A stretch of DNA of 64,000 nucleotides from Gemmatimonadales bacterium. Its GTDB lineage: Bacteria > Gemmatimonadota > Gemmatimonadetes > Gemmatimonadales > GWC2-71-9. The stretch lies in NCBI GenBank assembly GCA_041390145.1, contig JAWKQM010000003.1, forward strand, positions 205,001 through 269,000, in the 5' to 3' direction. Position numbers and translations under genes: made by a program. Position 1 is the stretch's first letter, and every line of letters starts with the position of its first letter. Shown piece by piece: positions 46,453-54,764 of this stretch. Under the pieces are notes generated by a model. That model saw only the letters and a program-made list of their open reading frames with translations. It was not told where the DNA came from and did not search any database.

Positions 46453-47774
46453 ACATGCCGACCGTCGCCGTGGTGGGGCGCCCCAATGTGGGAAAGTCCA
46501 CCCTCTTTAACCGGCTCATCGGTGGGCGGCGCGCGATCGTCTCCGACCAGGCGGGCACCACCCGCGACCGGCACTTCGGCACGGCGGACTGGGGCGGCCG
46601 GCGCTTCTGGCTGATCGACACCGGCGGCTTGATGCCGGACTCCAATGACTCGATGGACAAGGCGATCCGAAGGCAGGTGGACCTCGCGGTCGAGCAGTCG
46701 GACCTGGTGGTGTTCCTGGTGGACGGGAAGGAAGGCCTCAACCCCGTCGACTCGGAAATCGCCGCGCACCTGCGCCGCGCCAAGCGGCCGGTGCTCCTGG
46801 CGGTGAACAAGCTCGACGACCTTCCGGACACCACCGCGCACATGGCGTTCTACAAGCTGGGCCTCGGCGATCCGATCCCGCTCTCCGCCGCGATCGGGAA
46901 GGCGAGTGGCGACCTGCTCGATGCGATCGTCGAGCGCCTGCCGGAGCAGCAGGAGGGGGAACTCGACGAGTCCATCAGCGTCGCCGTGGTGGGCCGACCG
47001 AATGTCGGCAAGTCCTCGCTCATCAACCGGCTGCTCGGGGAGGACCGGGTGGTGGTGTCGCCGGTGGCAGGCACCACGCGCGACGCGGTGGACTCGGTCT
47101 TCCGGGCGCACGGGAAACTGTTCACCCTCATCGACACGGCCGGGCTCCGAAAGAAGGCTCGCGTCCACGAGGACGTCGAGTTCTACTCGACCCTCCGCAC
47201 CCAGCGCGCGATCGAGCGGGCGCAGGTGTGTGTGCTCGTGGTCGATGCCTCCCTTGGCCTCCATACCCAGGATCTCCGGATTGCCAACGAGGCGTGGGAC
47301 CGCGGCTGCGGGCTCATCATCGCCGTCAACAAGTGGGACCTGGTCAAGGAGAAGGACGCGAACACCGCCCGCCGCGGCGAGGAGGCGCTCCGTGCAAAGG
47401 CGCCGTTCCTCGCGTACGTGAAGTTCGTGTACCTCTCCGCGGAAACCGGGCAGCGGGTGCACCAGCTGCCGCAGGAGATTCTCGAGGTGGCCGAGGCGCG
47501 GGAGCGCCGCATCGCCACGGCCGAGGTCAATCGGGTGCTCGAAGAATTGGTGCAGCACACCAATCCGCCGCAGAAGCCGGGGCAGGAGGTCAAGCTGCTG
47601 TACGCCTCGCAGGTCGGCACGGCGCCGCCGGTGTTTGCCATCGTCTGCAGCCGGCCGGATGCGATCCCGGAGTCGTACGAGCGGTACCTCATCAACGGGT
47701 TCCGCAAGGCGTGGTCGTTCGAGGGTTCGCCGCTGCGCCTGAAGTTCAAGCGCCGCTCGGGGCGGAATCCTTGA
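46449..47774 (+). CDS. der: Ribosome biogenesis GTPase Der (EngA)
   Basis: Der has two tandem GTPase domains and is needed for 50S assembly. The 441-residue protein shows GRPNVGKSTLFN (residues 10-21) with DTGG and NKLD, then a second GRPNVGKSSLIN near 183 with DTAG and NKWD, and a C-terminal KH-like domain. It continues into plsY by a TTGA overlap. Confidence 0.97.
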   Translation: MNMPTVAVVGRPNVGKSTLFNRLIGGRRAIVSDQAGTTRDRHFGTADWGGRRFWLIDTGGLMPDSNDSMDKAIRRQVDLAVEQSDLVVFLVDGKEGLNPVDSEIAAHLRRAKRPVLLAVNKLDDLPDTTAHMAFYKLGLGDPIPLSAAIGKASGDLLDAIVERLPEQQEGELDESISVAVVGRPNVGKSSLINRLLGEDRVVVSPVAGTTRDAVDSVFRAHGKLFTLIDTAGLRKKARVHEDVEFYSTLRTQRAIERAQVCVLVVDASLGLHTQDLRIANEAWDRGCGLIIAVNKWDLVKEKDANTARRGEEALRAKAPFLAYVKFVYLSAETGQRVHQLPQEILEVAEARERRIATAEVNRVLEELVQHTNPPQKPGQEVKLLYASQVGTAPPVFAIVCSRPDAIPESYERYLINGFRKAWSFEGSPLRLKFKRRSGRNP

Positions 47775-48391
47775 CCTCCGGGCAGATGGCCGCGCTGATC
47801 GCCTCCTACCTCCTGGGCGCGATTCCGACGAGTTACATCGCCGGGCGGCTCTTCAAGGGGATCGACCTGCGCCAGCATGGCAGCAAGAACCTCGGCGCCA
47901 CGAACGTCTATCGCATCATGGGGTGGCGGTACGCGATCCCGGTCGGGATCTTCGACGTGGCCAAGGGGGCGGTCCCGGTGCTGATCATCGGACCGGCGGT
48001 GAGCGTGGTGGGCTGGTTCCCGCTGGTCTGCGGCGTGATGGCCGTGGTGGGGCACGTCTTCTCGGTGTTCGTGGGCTTCAAGGGGGGCAAGGGTGTGGCG
48101 ACCAGCGCCGGCGTCGTGCTCGGCCTCGCGCCGATGGCGGTCGGCATCTGTCTCGTCCTCTGGGCCCTGATCGTCTGGATGTCCGGGTATGTGTCGCTCG
48201 GTTCGGTGATCGCGACCGGGGTCTTCCCGCTGCTGGTGTGGGTGCTGTATCCCGCGCGCCGCGAGAGCATCTGGCTGTATGTGGCGCTCGCCGCGGTGAT
48301 CATCTGGATGCACCGGTCCAACATCCGGCGGTTGATGGCCGGGACGGAGAATCGATTCGGGCGGCATGCGAATGGGTCAGGTTCGGCATGA
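47771..48391 (+). CDS. plsY: Acyl-phosphate:glycerol-3-phosphate acyltransferase PlsY
   Basis: PlsY makes lysophosphatidic acid, the first step of phospholipid synthesis. The 206-residue membrane protein has the three conserved motifs: SYLLGAIPTSY near the N-terminus, GSKNLGATNVYR near residue 38, and GFKGGKGVAT near 98, within about five helices. The TTG at 47771 overlaps the der stop; ATG 47786 is an alternative. gpsA, which makes its substrate, overlaps downstream. Confidence 0.95.
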   Translation: MTSGQMAALIASYLLGAIPTSYIAGRLFKGIDLRQHGSKNLGATNVYRIMGWRYAIPVGIFDVAKGAVPVLIIGPAVSVVGWFPLVCGVMAVVGHVFSVFVGFKGGKGVATSAGVVLGLAPMAVGICLVLWALIVWMSGYVSLGSVIATGVFPLLVWVLYPARRESIWLYVALAAVIIWMHRSNIRRLMAGTENRFGRHANGSGSA

Positions 48392-49386
48392 CGCGCATCG
48401 GCGTACTCGGCGCGGGAAGCTGGGGGACGACCCTGGCCGACCTGCTGGCCCGCAAGGGCCATGCGGTCCGGCTCTGGGCCTATGAGGGCGAAGTGGTGGA
48501 GAGCATCAACACCCGCCATCAGAACGCGCTCTTTCTCGCCGGGCGAACCCTCGACCCGCGCCTGGTTGCCTGCAGTGACCCGTTCGAGGCGGTGGAGGGC
48601 GCGCCGATCATCCTGTCCGCCGCGCCGAGCCACGTGGTGCGGGCGGTCACCGCCCCGTTGCATCCGGGAGTGGCGGGTGACGCGATCGTGGTGAGCGCCA
48701 CCAAGGGGATCGAGGCGCCCGGGCTGCTCCTGCCGCACGAGGTGCTCGCGGAGACTCTCCCGGGTCGGCCCTTCGTGGCGCTGTCCGGCCCGAGCTTCGC
48801 CGCCGAGGTCCAGGAAGGGCAGCCGACGGCGGTGGTGGCGGCCGCGCTGGATCCCGCGGTGGCCGCCGTGGTGCAGGAGACGTTCTCGACGCCCAGGTTC
48901 CGGGTGTACTCGAACGACGACCTGGTCGGCGTTGAGTTGTGCGGCGCGCTGAAGAACGTGATCGCGATCGCGGCGGGGATCCTGGAGGGGCTCGGGCTGG
49001 GCAACAATCCGCGCGCGGCCCTGATCACGCGCGGGCTCGCGGAAATGACGCGGCTGGGTCTGGCCATGGGCGCCCAGTCGATGACGTTCGCCGGCCTCGC
49101 AGGGATGGGCGACCTGATCCTGACCGCGACCGGCGGGCTCAGCCGGAACCGCGCACTCGGGATGGCGCTGGCCAAGGGCGAACGCCTGGCGGAATACACG
49201 GCGACCCACCGCACGGTGGCCGAGGGCGTGAACACCGCCCGTTCGGCGGTGGCACTGGCGGCGCGGCATGATGTGGAACTGCCGATCACGGAGCAGGTGG
49301 CGGCCATCCTCTTCGACGGCAAGGAGCCGCGGCAGGCGGTGGCCGACCTGATGGAACGGACCCTCAAGGCGGAGCAGTGGCGGTGA
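48388..49386 (+). CDS. gpsA: Glycerol-3-phosphate dehydrogenase [NAD(P)+]
   Basis: GpsA reduces dihydroxyacetone phosphate to glycerol-3-phosphate, the substrate of PlsY encoded immediately upstream. The 332-residue protein has the Rossmann motif IGVLGAGSWGTTLA (residues 4-17), VSATKGIE, LSGPSFAAEV, the catalytic lysine in CGALKNVIAIAAG and GLAGMGDLILT. Confidence 0.96.
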   Translation: MTRIGVLGAGSWGTTLADLLARKGHAVRLWAYEGEVVESINTRHQNALFLAGRTLDPRLVACSDPFEAVEGAPIILSAAPSHVVRAVTAPLHPGVAGDAIVVSATKGIEAPGLLLPHEVLAETLPGRPFVALSGPSFAAEVQEGQPTAVVAAALDPAVAAVVQETFSTPRFRVYSNDDLVGVELCGALKNVIAIAAGILEGLGLGNNPRAALITRGLAEMTRLGLAMGAQSMTFAGLAGMGDLILTATGGLSRNRALGMALAKGERLAEYTATHRTVAEGVNTARSAVALAARHDVELPITEQVAAILFDGKEPRQAVADLMERTLKAEQWR

Positions 49387-49757
49387 CACAACCGCGGCCA
49401 ACCCAGGAGTTCTTCTCGATTGGCGAAGTATGCGCGCTGACCGATCTCAAGCCGCACGTCCTGCGGTATTGGGAAAGCCAGTTCCGCTTCCTCAATCCGG
49501 CGAAGAACCGATCCGGCAATCGTGTCTACAAGAGCCGCGAAGTCGAACTCATCATGCTGGTCAAGCACCTTCTCTACAGCGAGAAGTACACCATCGAGGG
49601 GGCGCGCCAGAAGATCGAGCAGTACCGTCGCACCGGGGAGTTGCGCGGCACGGCCCGTCGCGCGATGGGCTCGGAGACGGTCCGTGAACTGCGCCAGGAA
49701 GTCGAGGAAGTGCTCAAGGTGCTCGAGGGCGGTCACGACGGCAAAGGCGCCGGGTGA
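49383..49757 (+). CDS. MerR family transcriptional regulator
   Basis: The 124-residue protein has the MerR winged helix-turn-helix (FFSIGEVCALTDLKPHVLRY, then GNRVYKSREVELIMLV) and a short C-terminal coiled coil (VRELRQEVEEVLKVLEGG) in place of an effector-binding domain. This short type is common next to housekeeping operons in several phyla; its target is unknown. The GTG at 49383 overlaps the gpsA stop by 4 bases; GTG 49377 is an alternative. Confidence 0.88.
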   Translation: MTQPRPTQEFFSIGEVCALTDLKPHVLRYWESQFRFLNPAKNRSGNRVYKSREVELIMLVKHLLYSEKYTIEGARQKIEQYRRTGELRGTARRAMGSETVRELRQEVEEVLKVLEGGHDGKGAG

Positions 49758-50506
49758 TGCATATCCTCGTCAGCAACGATGACGGCATCCTGGCGCCCGG
49801 GATCGGCTTGCTTGCGGACGCCTGTCGCAGTGTCGGGCATGTCACGGTGGTGGCGCCGGACCGCGAGCAGAGCGGGACCAGTCACTCGCTGACGCTGCAT
49901 CGTCCACTGCGTGCGGCGCTGCGGCCCGACGGCGCGTACCAGGTGGACGGGACGCCCACGGACTGCGTGCTGCTGGCGGTGAACGCCCTCCTGCCCGAGC
50001 GGCCCTCCTTCGTCTTCTCCGGCGTCAATCATGGGCCGAACATGGGCGAGGACGTGCTCTATTCGGGCACGGTCGCCGTGGCGATGGAGGCGGTGACCCT
50101 GGGGATTCCCGGGATCGCCATCTCGTTCGCCGGGCACGACCCCGAGACGCTCGCCACGTACGGACCGCTCCTGAAGCGACTGGTGCAACAGGTGGTGGCG
50201 GTGCCGGCGTTTCCGCCGGACACGCTGCTCAACGTGAACCTCCCCGCGGTGCCCGCGTCGGAGGTCAAGGGCACGATGGTCACGCGGCTCGGCAGCCGGT
50301 TCTTCTCGGAATCGCTCACGCGGATGAAGGACCCGTGGGGGCGGGAAATGTTCTGGGTCGGCGGCGGCACGATCACCTGGACGGGCGGGGAAGACTCCGA
50401 TCACGGCGCGGTGGCGGAGGGGTATGTCTCCGTCACCCCGCTGCACATGGACCTCACGCACTACCCACTGCTGGAAACGGTCAGGGAATGGCGGCTGGCG
50501 CTGTAG
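49757..50506 (+). CDS. surE: 5'-nucleotidase SurE
   Basis: SurE is a metal-dependent survival phosphatase acting on nucleoside monophosphates. The 249-residue protein has the metal site ILVSNDDGILAPG at the N-terminus, VVAPDREQSGTSHSLT, DGTPTDCV and SGVNHGPNMGEDVLYSGTV. The surE-pcm pair is conserved in many bacteria. It overlaps merR by 1 base; GTG 49754 would add one Met. Confidence 0.95.
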   Translation: MHILVSNDDGILAPGIGLLADACRSVGHVTVVAPDREQSGTSHSLTLHRPLRAALRPDGAYQVDGTPTDCVLLAVNALLPERPSFVFSGVNHGPNMGEDVLYSGTVAVAMEAVTLGIPGIAISFAGHDPETLATYGPLLKRLVQQVVAVPAFPPDTLLNVNLPAVPASEVKGTMVTRLGSRFFSESLTRMKDPWGREMFWVGGGTITWTGGEDSDHGAVAEGYVSVTPLHMDLTHYPLLETVREWRLAL

Positions 50507-51162
50507 GGGCGGGAGACAGCTACGGCGGGTATCGCGCGCGCCTGGTCAGCGAGTTGCAGGCCAAGGGGATCCGCGACCTCTCCGTGCTGCGCGCCATTTC
50601 GCAGGTGCCGCGCCATCTTTTCGTGCCCGCGAGCGTGCGGCACCGCGCCTACGAGGATTCCGCCCTGCCCATCGGCGGCGGGCAGACCATTTCGCAGCCC
50701 TGGGTGCAGGCCCGCTACCTCGAAGTGCTGGAGCTCACCGGGCGCGAGAAGGTGCTCGAGATCGGCACCGGGTCCGGGTACCAGACGGCGCTCCTGGCAT
50801 TGCTGGCCGATACCGTGTTCAGCATCGAGCGGATCCAGTCGCTCGCCTCCGAAGCGCGCGCCGCGCTCGAAGGGGCCGGTATCCGGAACGTGACCGTGCT
50901 CGTCGGCGACGGTACCCTTGGCTGGCGCCCCTTCGCGCCGTACGACGCCATCCTGGTGGCCGCGGCGAGTCCCTCCGTCCCGGCCCCGCTGATCGAACAG
51001 CTGGCACCCGGCGGCCGGCTGGTCATCCCGATCGGCGATCGCGATACCCAGGTCCTGCAGTTGCTCCGGAAGGACGGTGACCGGATCGTCACCACGTCCC
51101 TCGGCGATGTCCGCTTCGTGCCCCTCCTCGGTGAGTTCGGCTTCCGTCCCTCCACCTCCTGA
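50488..51162 (+). CDS. pcm: Protein-L-isoaspartate O-methyltransferase
   Basis: Pcm repairs isoaspartyl residues in damaged proteins. The 224-residue protein has VPRHLFVPASVRHRAYED, the substrate loop GGGQTISQPWVQA, the SAM motif VLEIGTGSGYQTALLA near residue 90, and a LAPGGRLVIPIG strand. It overlaps surE by 19 bases. Confidence 0.95.
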   Translation: MAAGAVGAGDSYGGYRARLVSELQAKGIRDLSVLRAISQVPRHLFVPASVRHRAYEDSALPIGGGQTISQPWVQARYLEVLELTGREKVLEIGTGSGYQTALLALLADTVFSIERIQSLASEARAALEGAGIRNVTVLVGDGTLGWRPFAPYDAILVAAASPSVPAPLIEQLAPGGRLVIPIGDRDTQVLQLLRKDGDRIVTTSLGDVRFVPLLGEFGFRPSTS

Positions 51163-51173
51163 CCGGCTGGTTC

Positions 51174-51797
51174 ATGCTTCATTCCGTCGTCCAGTGGCTC
51201 GTCGAGACCGTCTCGGCGCTTGGCTACCCCGGCCTCACCGTGCTGATGGCCATCGAATCGTCCTTCATCCCGCTCCCGAGCGAAGTCGTCATGCCCCCCG
51301 CGGGGTACCTCGCGGCGCAGGGCCGCATGGACCCCGTGCTCGCCGTCCTCGCGGGCACACTCGGCAGCGTGCTGGGCGCCCTCTTCAATTACTGGTTTGC
51401 CATCGTGGTCGGGGAACCGTTCCTCCGGCGGTACGGGAAGTATTTCCTGGTCAGCGCCGAGCACCTGGACCGGGCGGAAGGCTTCTTCGCCCGCCACGGG
51501 GAGATCAGCACCTTCATCGGCCGGCTGGTGCCGGTGGTGCGGCAACTCATTTCGATTCCGGCCGGCATGGCCAGGGTCCCGCTGGGCCGTTTTGTGGTCT
51601 TTACGGCCCTTGGGGCGGGGATCTGGTGCACCGTGCTGGTCTATATCGGCTGGTTTGTCGGCCGGCACGAGGCAACGCTCGTGGAGGGGATGGTCAGGGC
51701 CTATAGCACGAGGGCATTTCTCTACATGGTCCCCGTCCTTATTTTGGTGGTAATCGGGTATGTTGTGTGGCACCGTCGGCGCCGGAGTTCGCCGTGA
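51174..51797 (+). CDS. DedA family membrane protein
   Basis: The 207-residue protein has the DedA/SNARE-associated fold: ESSFIPLPSEVVMPPAGYLA near residue 29, GSVLGALFNYWFA, FFARHGEISTFIGRLVPVVRQLISIPAG and four to five hydrophobic helices. DedA proteins are implicated in lipid carrier recycling (undecaprenyl phosphate flipping) and membrane homeostasis. The 3' end overlaps acyP by 4 bases. Confidence 0.9.
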   Translation: MLHSVVQWLVETVSALGYPGLTVLMAIESSFIPLPSEVVMPPAGYLAAQGRMDPVLAVLAGTLGSVLGALFNYWFAIVVGEPFLRRYGKYFLVSAEHLDRAEGFFARHGEISTFIGRLVPVVRQLISIPAGMARVPLGRFVVFTALGAGIWCTVLVYIGWFVGRHEATLVEGMVRAYSTRAFLYMVPVLILVVIGYVVWHRRRRSSP

Positions 51798-52066
51798 GGC
51801 GGGTCCGATTCGTCGTGACGGGGAGGGTGCAGGGGGTCGGATTCCGGTGGTTTGTCCGGGCCGAAGCCCGTCCGCTGGGCTTGAACGGCTGGATCCGGAA
51901 TCGAGAGGACGGCGCGGTGGAGGGCGAGGTGGAGGGCAGGGACGACGCGATCGAGGCGCTCATGCCGTGCCTCGAGGTCGGTCCCCCGAGCGCCATTGTC
52001 ACAAATGTTGAAATCTCCGAGATTTCGGATGACGTACAGCGATATAAGCTATTTGAAATCAGATAG
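51794..52066 (+). CDS. acyP: Acylphosphatase
   Basis: The 90-residue protein hydrolyses acyl phosphates. RVRFVVTGRVQGVGFRWFV carries the catalytic Arg and GWIRNREDGAVEGEVEG the catalytic Asn. The GTG at 51794 overlaps the dedA stop; an earlier GTG at 51767 would add 9 residues. Acyl phosphates are also the PlsY donor, which may be coincidence. Confidence 0.93.
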   Translation: MRRVRFVVTGRVQGVGFRWFVRAEARPLGLNGWIRNREDGAVEGEVEGRDDAIEALMPCLEVGPPSAIVTNVEISEISDDVQRYKLFEIR

Positions 52067-52098
52067 TTAGACAATTGAAGTGAGAGGAGTTCGAAGCG

Positions 52099-52629
52099 AT
52101 GCCCGAGACCCTTCAGGAGCGCATCAAGAAGGCCCTTCGGCCGGTGCCGGACTATCCCAAGCTGGGCTCGACCTTCTATGACAGCGTCGAGGTCTTCCGG
52201 CATGGGTCCCTGCTGAAGGACGTGGTGGAGGCCATGGTGGCCCCATTCGAGGGGCAGGGGGTGTCCCACGTCGTCGGGATCGAGCCACAGGGGCAGATCC
52301 TCGGCGGGGCGGTCGCCGTGGCGCTGGGGGCCGGGTTCATCTCGGCCCGGAAGCCGCGGAAGCTCCCCTGGGTCCAGGTGCGCCAGGTCTATTCGCTGGA
52401 ATACGGGGACGATTCGCTCGAGGCTCGCCGGGACGACTTCGTCGGTGAGGACCGGGTGGTGGTGGTGGACGACCTGCTGTCCTCGGGCGGGACGGCGGCG
52501 GCGGCGGGAGAACTGGTCGGTGCGCTGCGCGGCAAGCTGATCGGGTACACCTTCATCATGGAGGCGCTGGCGGACCGGGGCCGGGAGAAGCTCGGCGATA
52601 CGCCGGTGCACGTCCTGCTGCAGATCTGA
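52099..52629 (+). CDS. apt: Adenine phosphoribosyltransferase
   Basis: Apt salvages adenine to AMP using PRPP. The 176-residue protein has GIEPQGQILGG, SLEYGDDSLEARRDDF and the PRPP loop RVVVVDDLLSSGGTAAAA near residue 118, all typical of Apt rather than Hpt. agaggag precedes the ATG. Confidence 0.93.
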   Translation: MPETLQERIKKALRPVPDYPKLGSTFYDSVEVFRHGSLLKDVVEAMVAPFEGQGVSHVVGIEPQGQILGGAVAVALGAGFISARKPRKLPWVQVRQVYSLEYGDDSLEARRDDFVGEDRVVVVDDLLSSGGTAAAAGELVGALRGKLIGYTFIMEALADRGREKLGDTPVHVLLQI

Positions 52630-52639
52630 ACGTCCGGTG

Positions 52640-52668
52640 TTGACGCCCGAGGGGGGAACCGGGTATTT
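52640..52668 (+). promoter_or_regulatory. Candidate sigma-70 promoter of tRNA-Arg
   Basis: ttgacg (52640-52645), a 17-base spacer and gtattt (52663-52668) lie 11 bases before the mature tRNA, a standard tRNA promoter arrangement. Confidence 0.6.
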
Positions 52669-52679
52669 CTGGAGCGTTC

Positions 52680-52753
52680 GCCCCCGTAGCTCAGCTGGAT
52701 AGAGCAGCAGTTTCCTAAACTGTTGGCCGGAGGTTCGACTCCTCTCGGGGGCA
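52680..52753 (+). tRNA. tRNA-Arg (anticodon CCU)
   Basis: The cloverleaf is complete: acceptor gcccccg/cgggggc, D stem gctc/gagc, anticodon stem gcagt/actgt (one wobble pair) with loop ttcctaa, and T stem ggagg/cctct around ttcgact. The anticodon cct at 52714-52716 reads AGG. CCA is not encoded. Confidence 0.95.
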
Positions 52754-52775
52754 CTGTCACCTGAAGAGAACAGGG

Positions 52776-52808
52776 GCTCTCGAGCGCCAGCCGGCGCTCG
52801 GGAGCTTT
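52776..52808 (+). terminator. Rho-independent terminator after tRNA-Arg
   Basis: A 13-bp stem (gctctcgagcgcc with ggcgctcgggagc) around agcc is followed by ttt. A further inverted repeat, ggagggg/cccctcc (52898-52919), lies in the remaining gap before 52958; nothing else is seen there. Confidence 0.75.
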
Positions 52809-52957
52809 GTCGCTTGGTCCATGTGGCGGCGCCGGGGCCACTAAGATGGCCCGCAGTACTGAAATACGCCCCAATGGGTTAGTATTGTCGGGCGCTTGGA
52901 GGGGTAATTGGGCCCCTCCCATGTCTCGATGCTGTACTCACTGGCTGGTGGAGATCC

Positions 52958-53662
52958 ATGGCGAAGAAGAACGTTGCAACCAAGAAGAGTGAGCCGGCCA
53001 AGCCGGTGAAGCCCGTCACAATGGCCACCGAGTCGGCCGACCCGATGGCCTGGGTGCGGGCTCACCAGAAGCTCGTGCTCGGCATTGCCGGGGCAGTGGT
53101 GGTCGTGGCCCTGGGCACCTGGCTGGTCATCGAGACGGGGCAGCGGAGGCAGCTGCGGGCGGCCGAGCAGCTCGACCAGGCCCGCAACATCGCCGAATCG
53201 GGGAACCTCCCGCTCGCGGCCAGCGAGCTCCAGAAGATCATCGAGACCTTCAGCGGGACCAACGCCGCCACGGAGGCGGTGGTGACCCTCAACCAGGTGC
53301 GGATGGTCAACGGCCAGAGCGAACTCGCCGTCGTGAGCCTCCAGGAGTACCTGAAGACCAACCCGAAGAAGATCTACAAGGTTCCGGCGGAGGGGCTCCT
53401 CGGCGAGGCTCTGGAGAATGCCAACCGTCCCGAGGAGGCCGGGCAGGCCTACCTGGGCGCGGCCAACGACGCCGATCTGGACTACCTGAAGGCCCAGTAC
53501 CTCCTGTCGGCCGGGCGCGCCTTTGCCAACGCCGGGAACACCGATGAGGCGTTCAAGGCGCTCAGCACGATCGTCGAGAAGTATCCGACGTCCAGTGCCA
53601 AGACCGAGGCGATGGTTCGGCTTTCCGAACTGACCCAGGGCCGGATGACGCTCGCTCAGTAG
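52958..53662 (+). CDS. Membrane-anchored tetratricopeptide repeat protein (YfgM-like)
   Basis: The 234-residue protein has a Lys-rich cytoplasmic N-terminus, one membrane helix (LVLGIAGAVVVVALGTWLVI, about residues 39-58) and TPR-like helices to the end (AEQLDQARNIAESGNLPLAA, AGRAFANAGNTDEAF). The layout resembles YfgM, an inner-membrane partner of SecYEG and periplasmic chaperones, but that is inference from topology. It faces the dapF operon. Confidence 0.75.
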   Translation: MAKKNVATKKSEPAKPVKPVTMATESADPMAWVRAHQKLVLGIAGAVVVVALGTWLVIETGQRRQLRAAEQLDQARNIAESGNLPLAASELQKIIETFSGTNAATEAVVTLNQVRMVNGQSELAVVSLQEYLKTNPKKIYKVPAEGLLGEALENANRPEEAGQAYLGAANDADLDYLKAQYLLSAGRAFANAGNTDEAFKALSTIVEKYPTSSAKTEAMVRLSELTQGRMTLAQ

Positions 53663-53670
53663 GCAATGGT

Positions 53671-53767
53671 CCACGGCTGAAGCCGTGGCTCGGCCGCGCG
53701 CACGCCGAGCTGCGGCTTCAACCGCAGACCTTAGAGACAGGGCGGGGCTCCAACCGGGGCGCCGCCC
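53671..53767. repeat. Cluster of three REP-like palindromes
   Basis: Three related hairpins stand in a row: ccacggctgaagccgtgg (53671-53688), ctgcggcttcaaccgcag (53710-53727) and gggcgg...ccgccc enclosing ggctccaaccgggg (53740-53767). The first is in inverted orientation to the other two; all share a cggYTgaagccg-like core. The arrangement resembles REP/BIME elements. They lie between convergent genes and may also stop transcription. Confidence 0.6.
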
Positions 53768-53936
53768 TTCTTATTGGGACTTAGAACAACGACGTATAAG
53801 ATATGTTATGTTAAGTAGCCAAGTGGATAACTGTGGAGAAGTGGCTTCCCTGCCAGAAATCAATGTCATAAATTGTTTGGTGGGAGTTACTTAGATATTT
53901 GGTCCGTCAGGTGGAAAGGTCCACCTCTGGGGCATG
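53768..53936. other. AT-rich island between convergent genes
   Basis: This stretch is clearly richer in A and T than the rest of the window (for example gtataagatatgttatgtt). It contains agtggataa (53822-53830) and tgtggagaa (53832-53840), each one mismatch from the DnaA box tgtggataa. No convincing gene is present; a 69-codon frame crossing it also runs through the palindromes. Confidence 0.5.
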
Positions 53937-54764
53937 CTACCCGGCGAGGGTGCCCGAAAACACCATCCGACCCTCGCCACGGAGCCATACGTTGGTGGCC
54001 CTGCCCCCGTCGATCGTGGCCCTGACGGTCAGCTGGCGGCCGCTCCGGGAGGCAAAGGTCAGCGGAAGCTCGGCCTCACCGGAAGCAGCCAGTCCCACGG
54101 CCGCCGCCACCGTCCCGGTGCCGCAGGCCAGCGTTTCCCCCTCGACCCCTCGTTCGTACGTCCTGATCCGCCAAGGGCCACCCGGCGTGGCCGGTTCAGC
54201 CACGAAGTTGCAGTTGGCCCCCTTGGGTGCGATGGCCGGGTCGAATCGCTGGGCCCGGCCGCGAGTCGGGAGGTCGAAGCCCTCCAGGTCACGGACCCTG
54301 GTCACCAGGTGCTCGACCCCCACCACGGCCTTCCGGATCCACTCCTCGCCGCTGGCCAGCGCCATGCCCGGCACCGGGGCCGGAAGGTCGAAGTCCGGGA
54401 GGTTCAGCTCGGCAAGATCCTCCTCCCCTTCAACGCAGCGAGTCGGAAACGGGCCCGCCCCGGTGGCCAGGGTCATTCCGCCGGCCGGGGCCATGCCGAG
54501 CCGGGCCGCGAGCCGGGTGCTGCAGAGGGCGGCGTTGCCGCACATGTTGGCGGGGCTGCCGTCGCAGTTCCAGAAGGTCATGCGGACGGTGGCCTCCCCC
54601 TCGGGGGTCAGGATCAGGAGCCCATCGGCCCCCACCCCATCCCGCCGGTCGCAGACGGCGCGGATGCGCTCCGCCGGCCACTCGTCAGGGGTGGTCGTCC
54701 GGCCGTCGAGCATCACGAAATCGTTGCCCGACCCGGACATCTTGAAGAAGGCCTCGCCGCTCAC
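53937..54764 (-). CDS. dapF: Diaminopimelate epimerase
   Basis: DapF converts LL- to meso-diaminopimelate for lysine and murein synthesis. The 275-residue protein has both active-site cysteines: NMCGNAALC near residue 75 and ETLACGTGTVAAA near 220, plus FFKMSGSGNDFVMLD at the N-terminus. The GTG at 54764 overlaps the upstream glycosyltransferase stop (GTGA). Confidence 0.95.
   Translation of the reverse strand: MSGEAFFKMSGSGNDFVMLDGRTTTPDEWPAERIRAVCDRRDGVGADGLLILTPEGEATVRMTFWNCDGSPANMCGNAALCSTRLAARLGMAPAGGMTLATGAGPFPTRCVEGEEDLAELNLPDFDLPAPVPGMALASGEEWIRKAVVGVEHLVTRVRDLEGFDLPTRGRAQRFDPAIAPKGANCNFVAEPATPGGPWRIRTYERGVEGETLACGTGTVAAAVGLAASGEAELPLTFASRSGRQLTVRATIDGGRATNVWLRGEGRMVFSGTLAG

Noticed and set aside
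53685..53894. A 69-codon frame in the gap before dapF
   Set aside because: It runs through the palindromes and the AT-rich island, has no ribosome binding site and no protein-like pattern.
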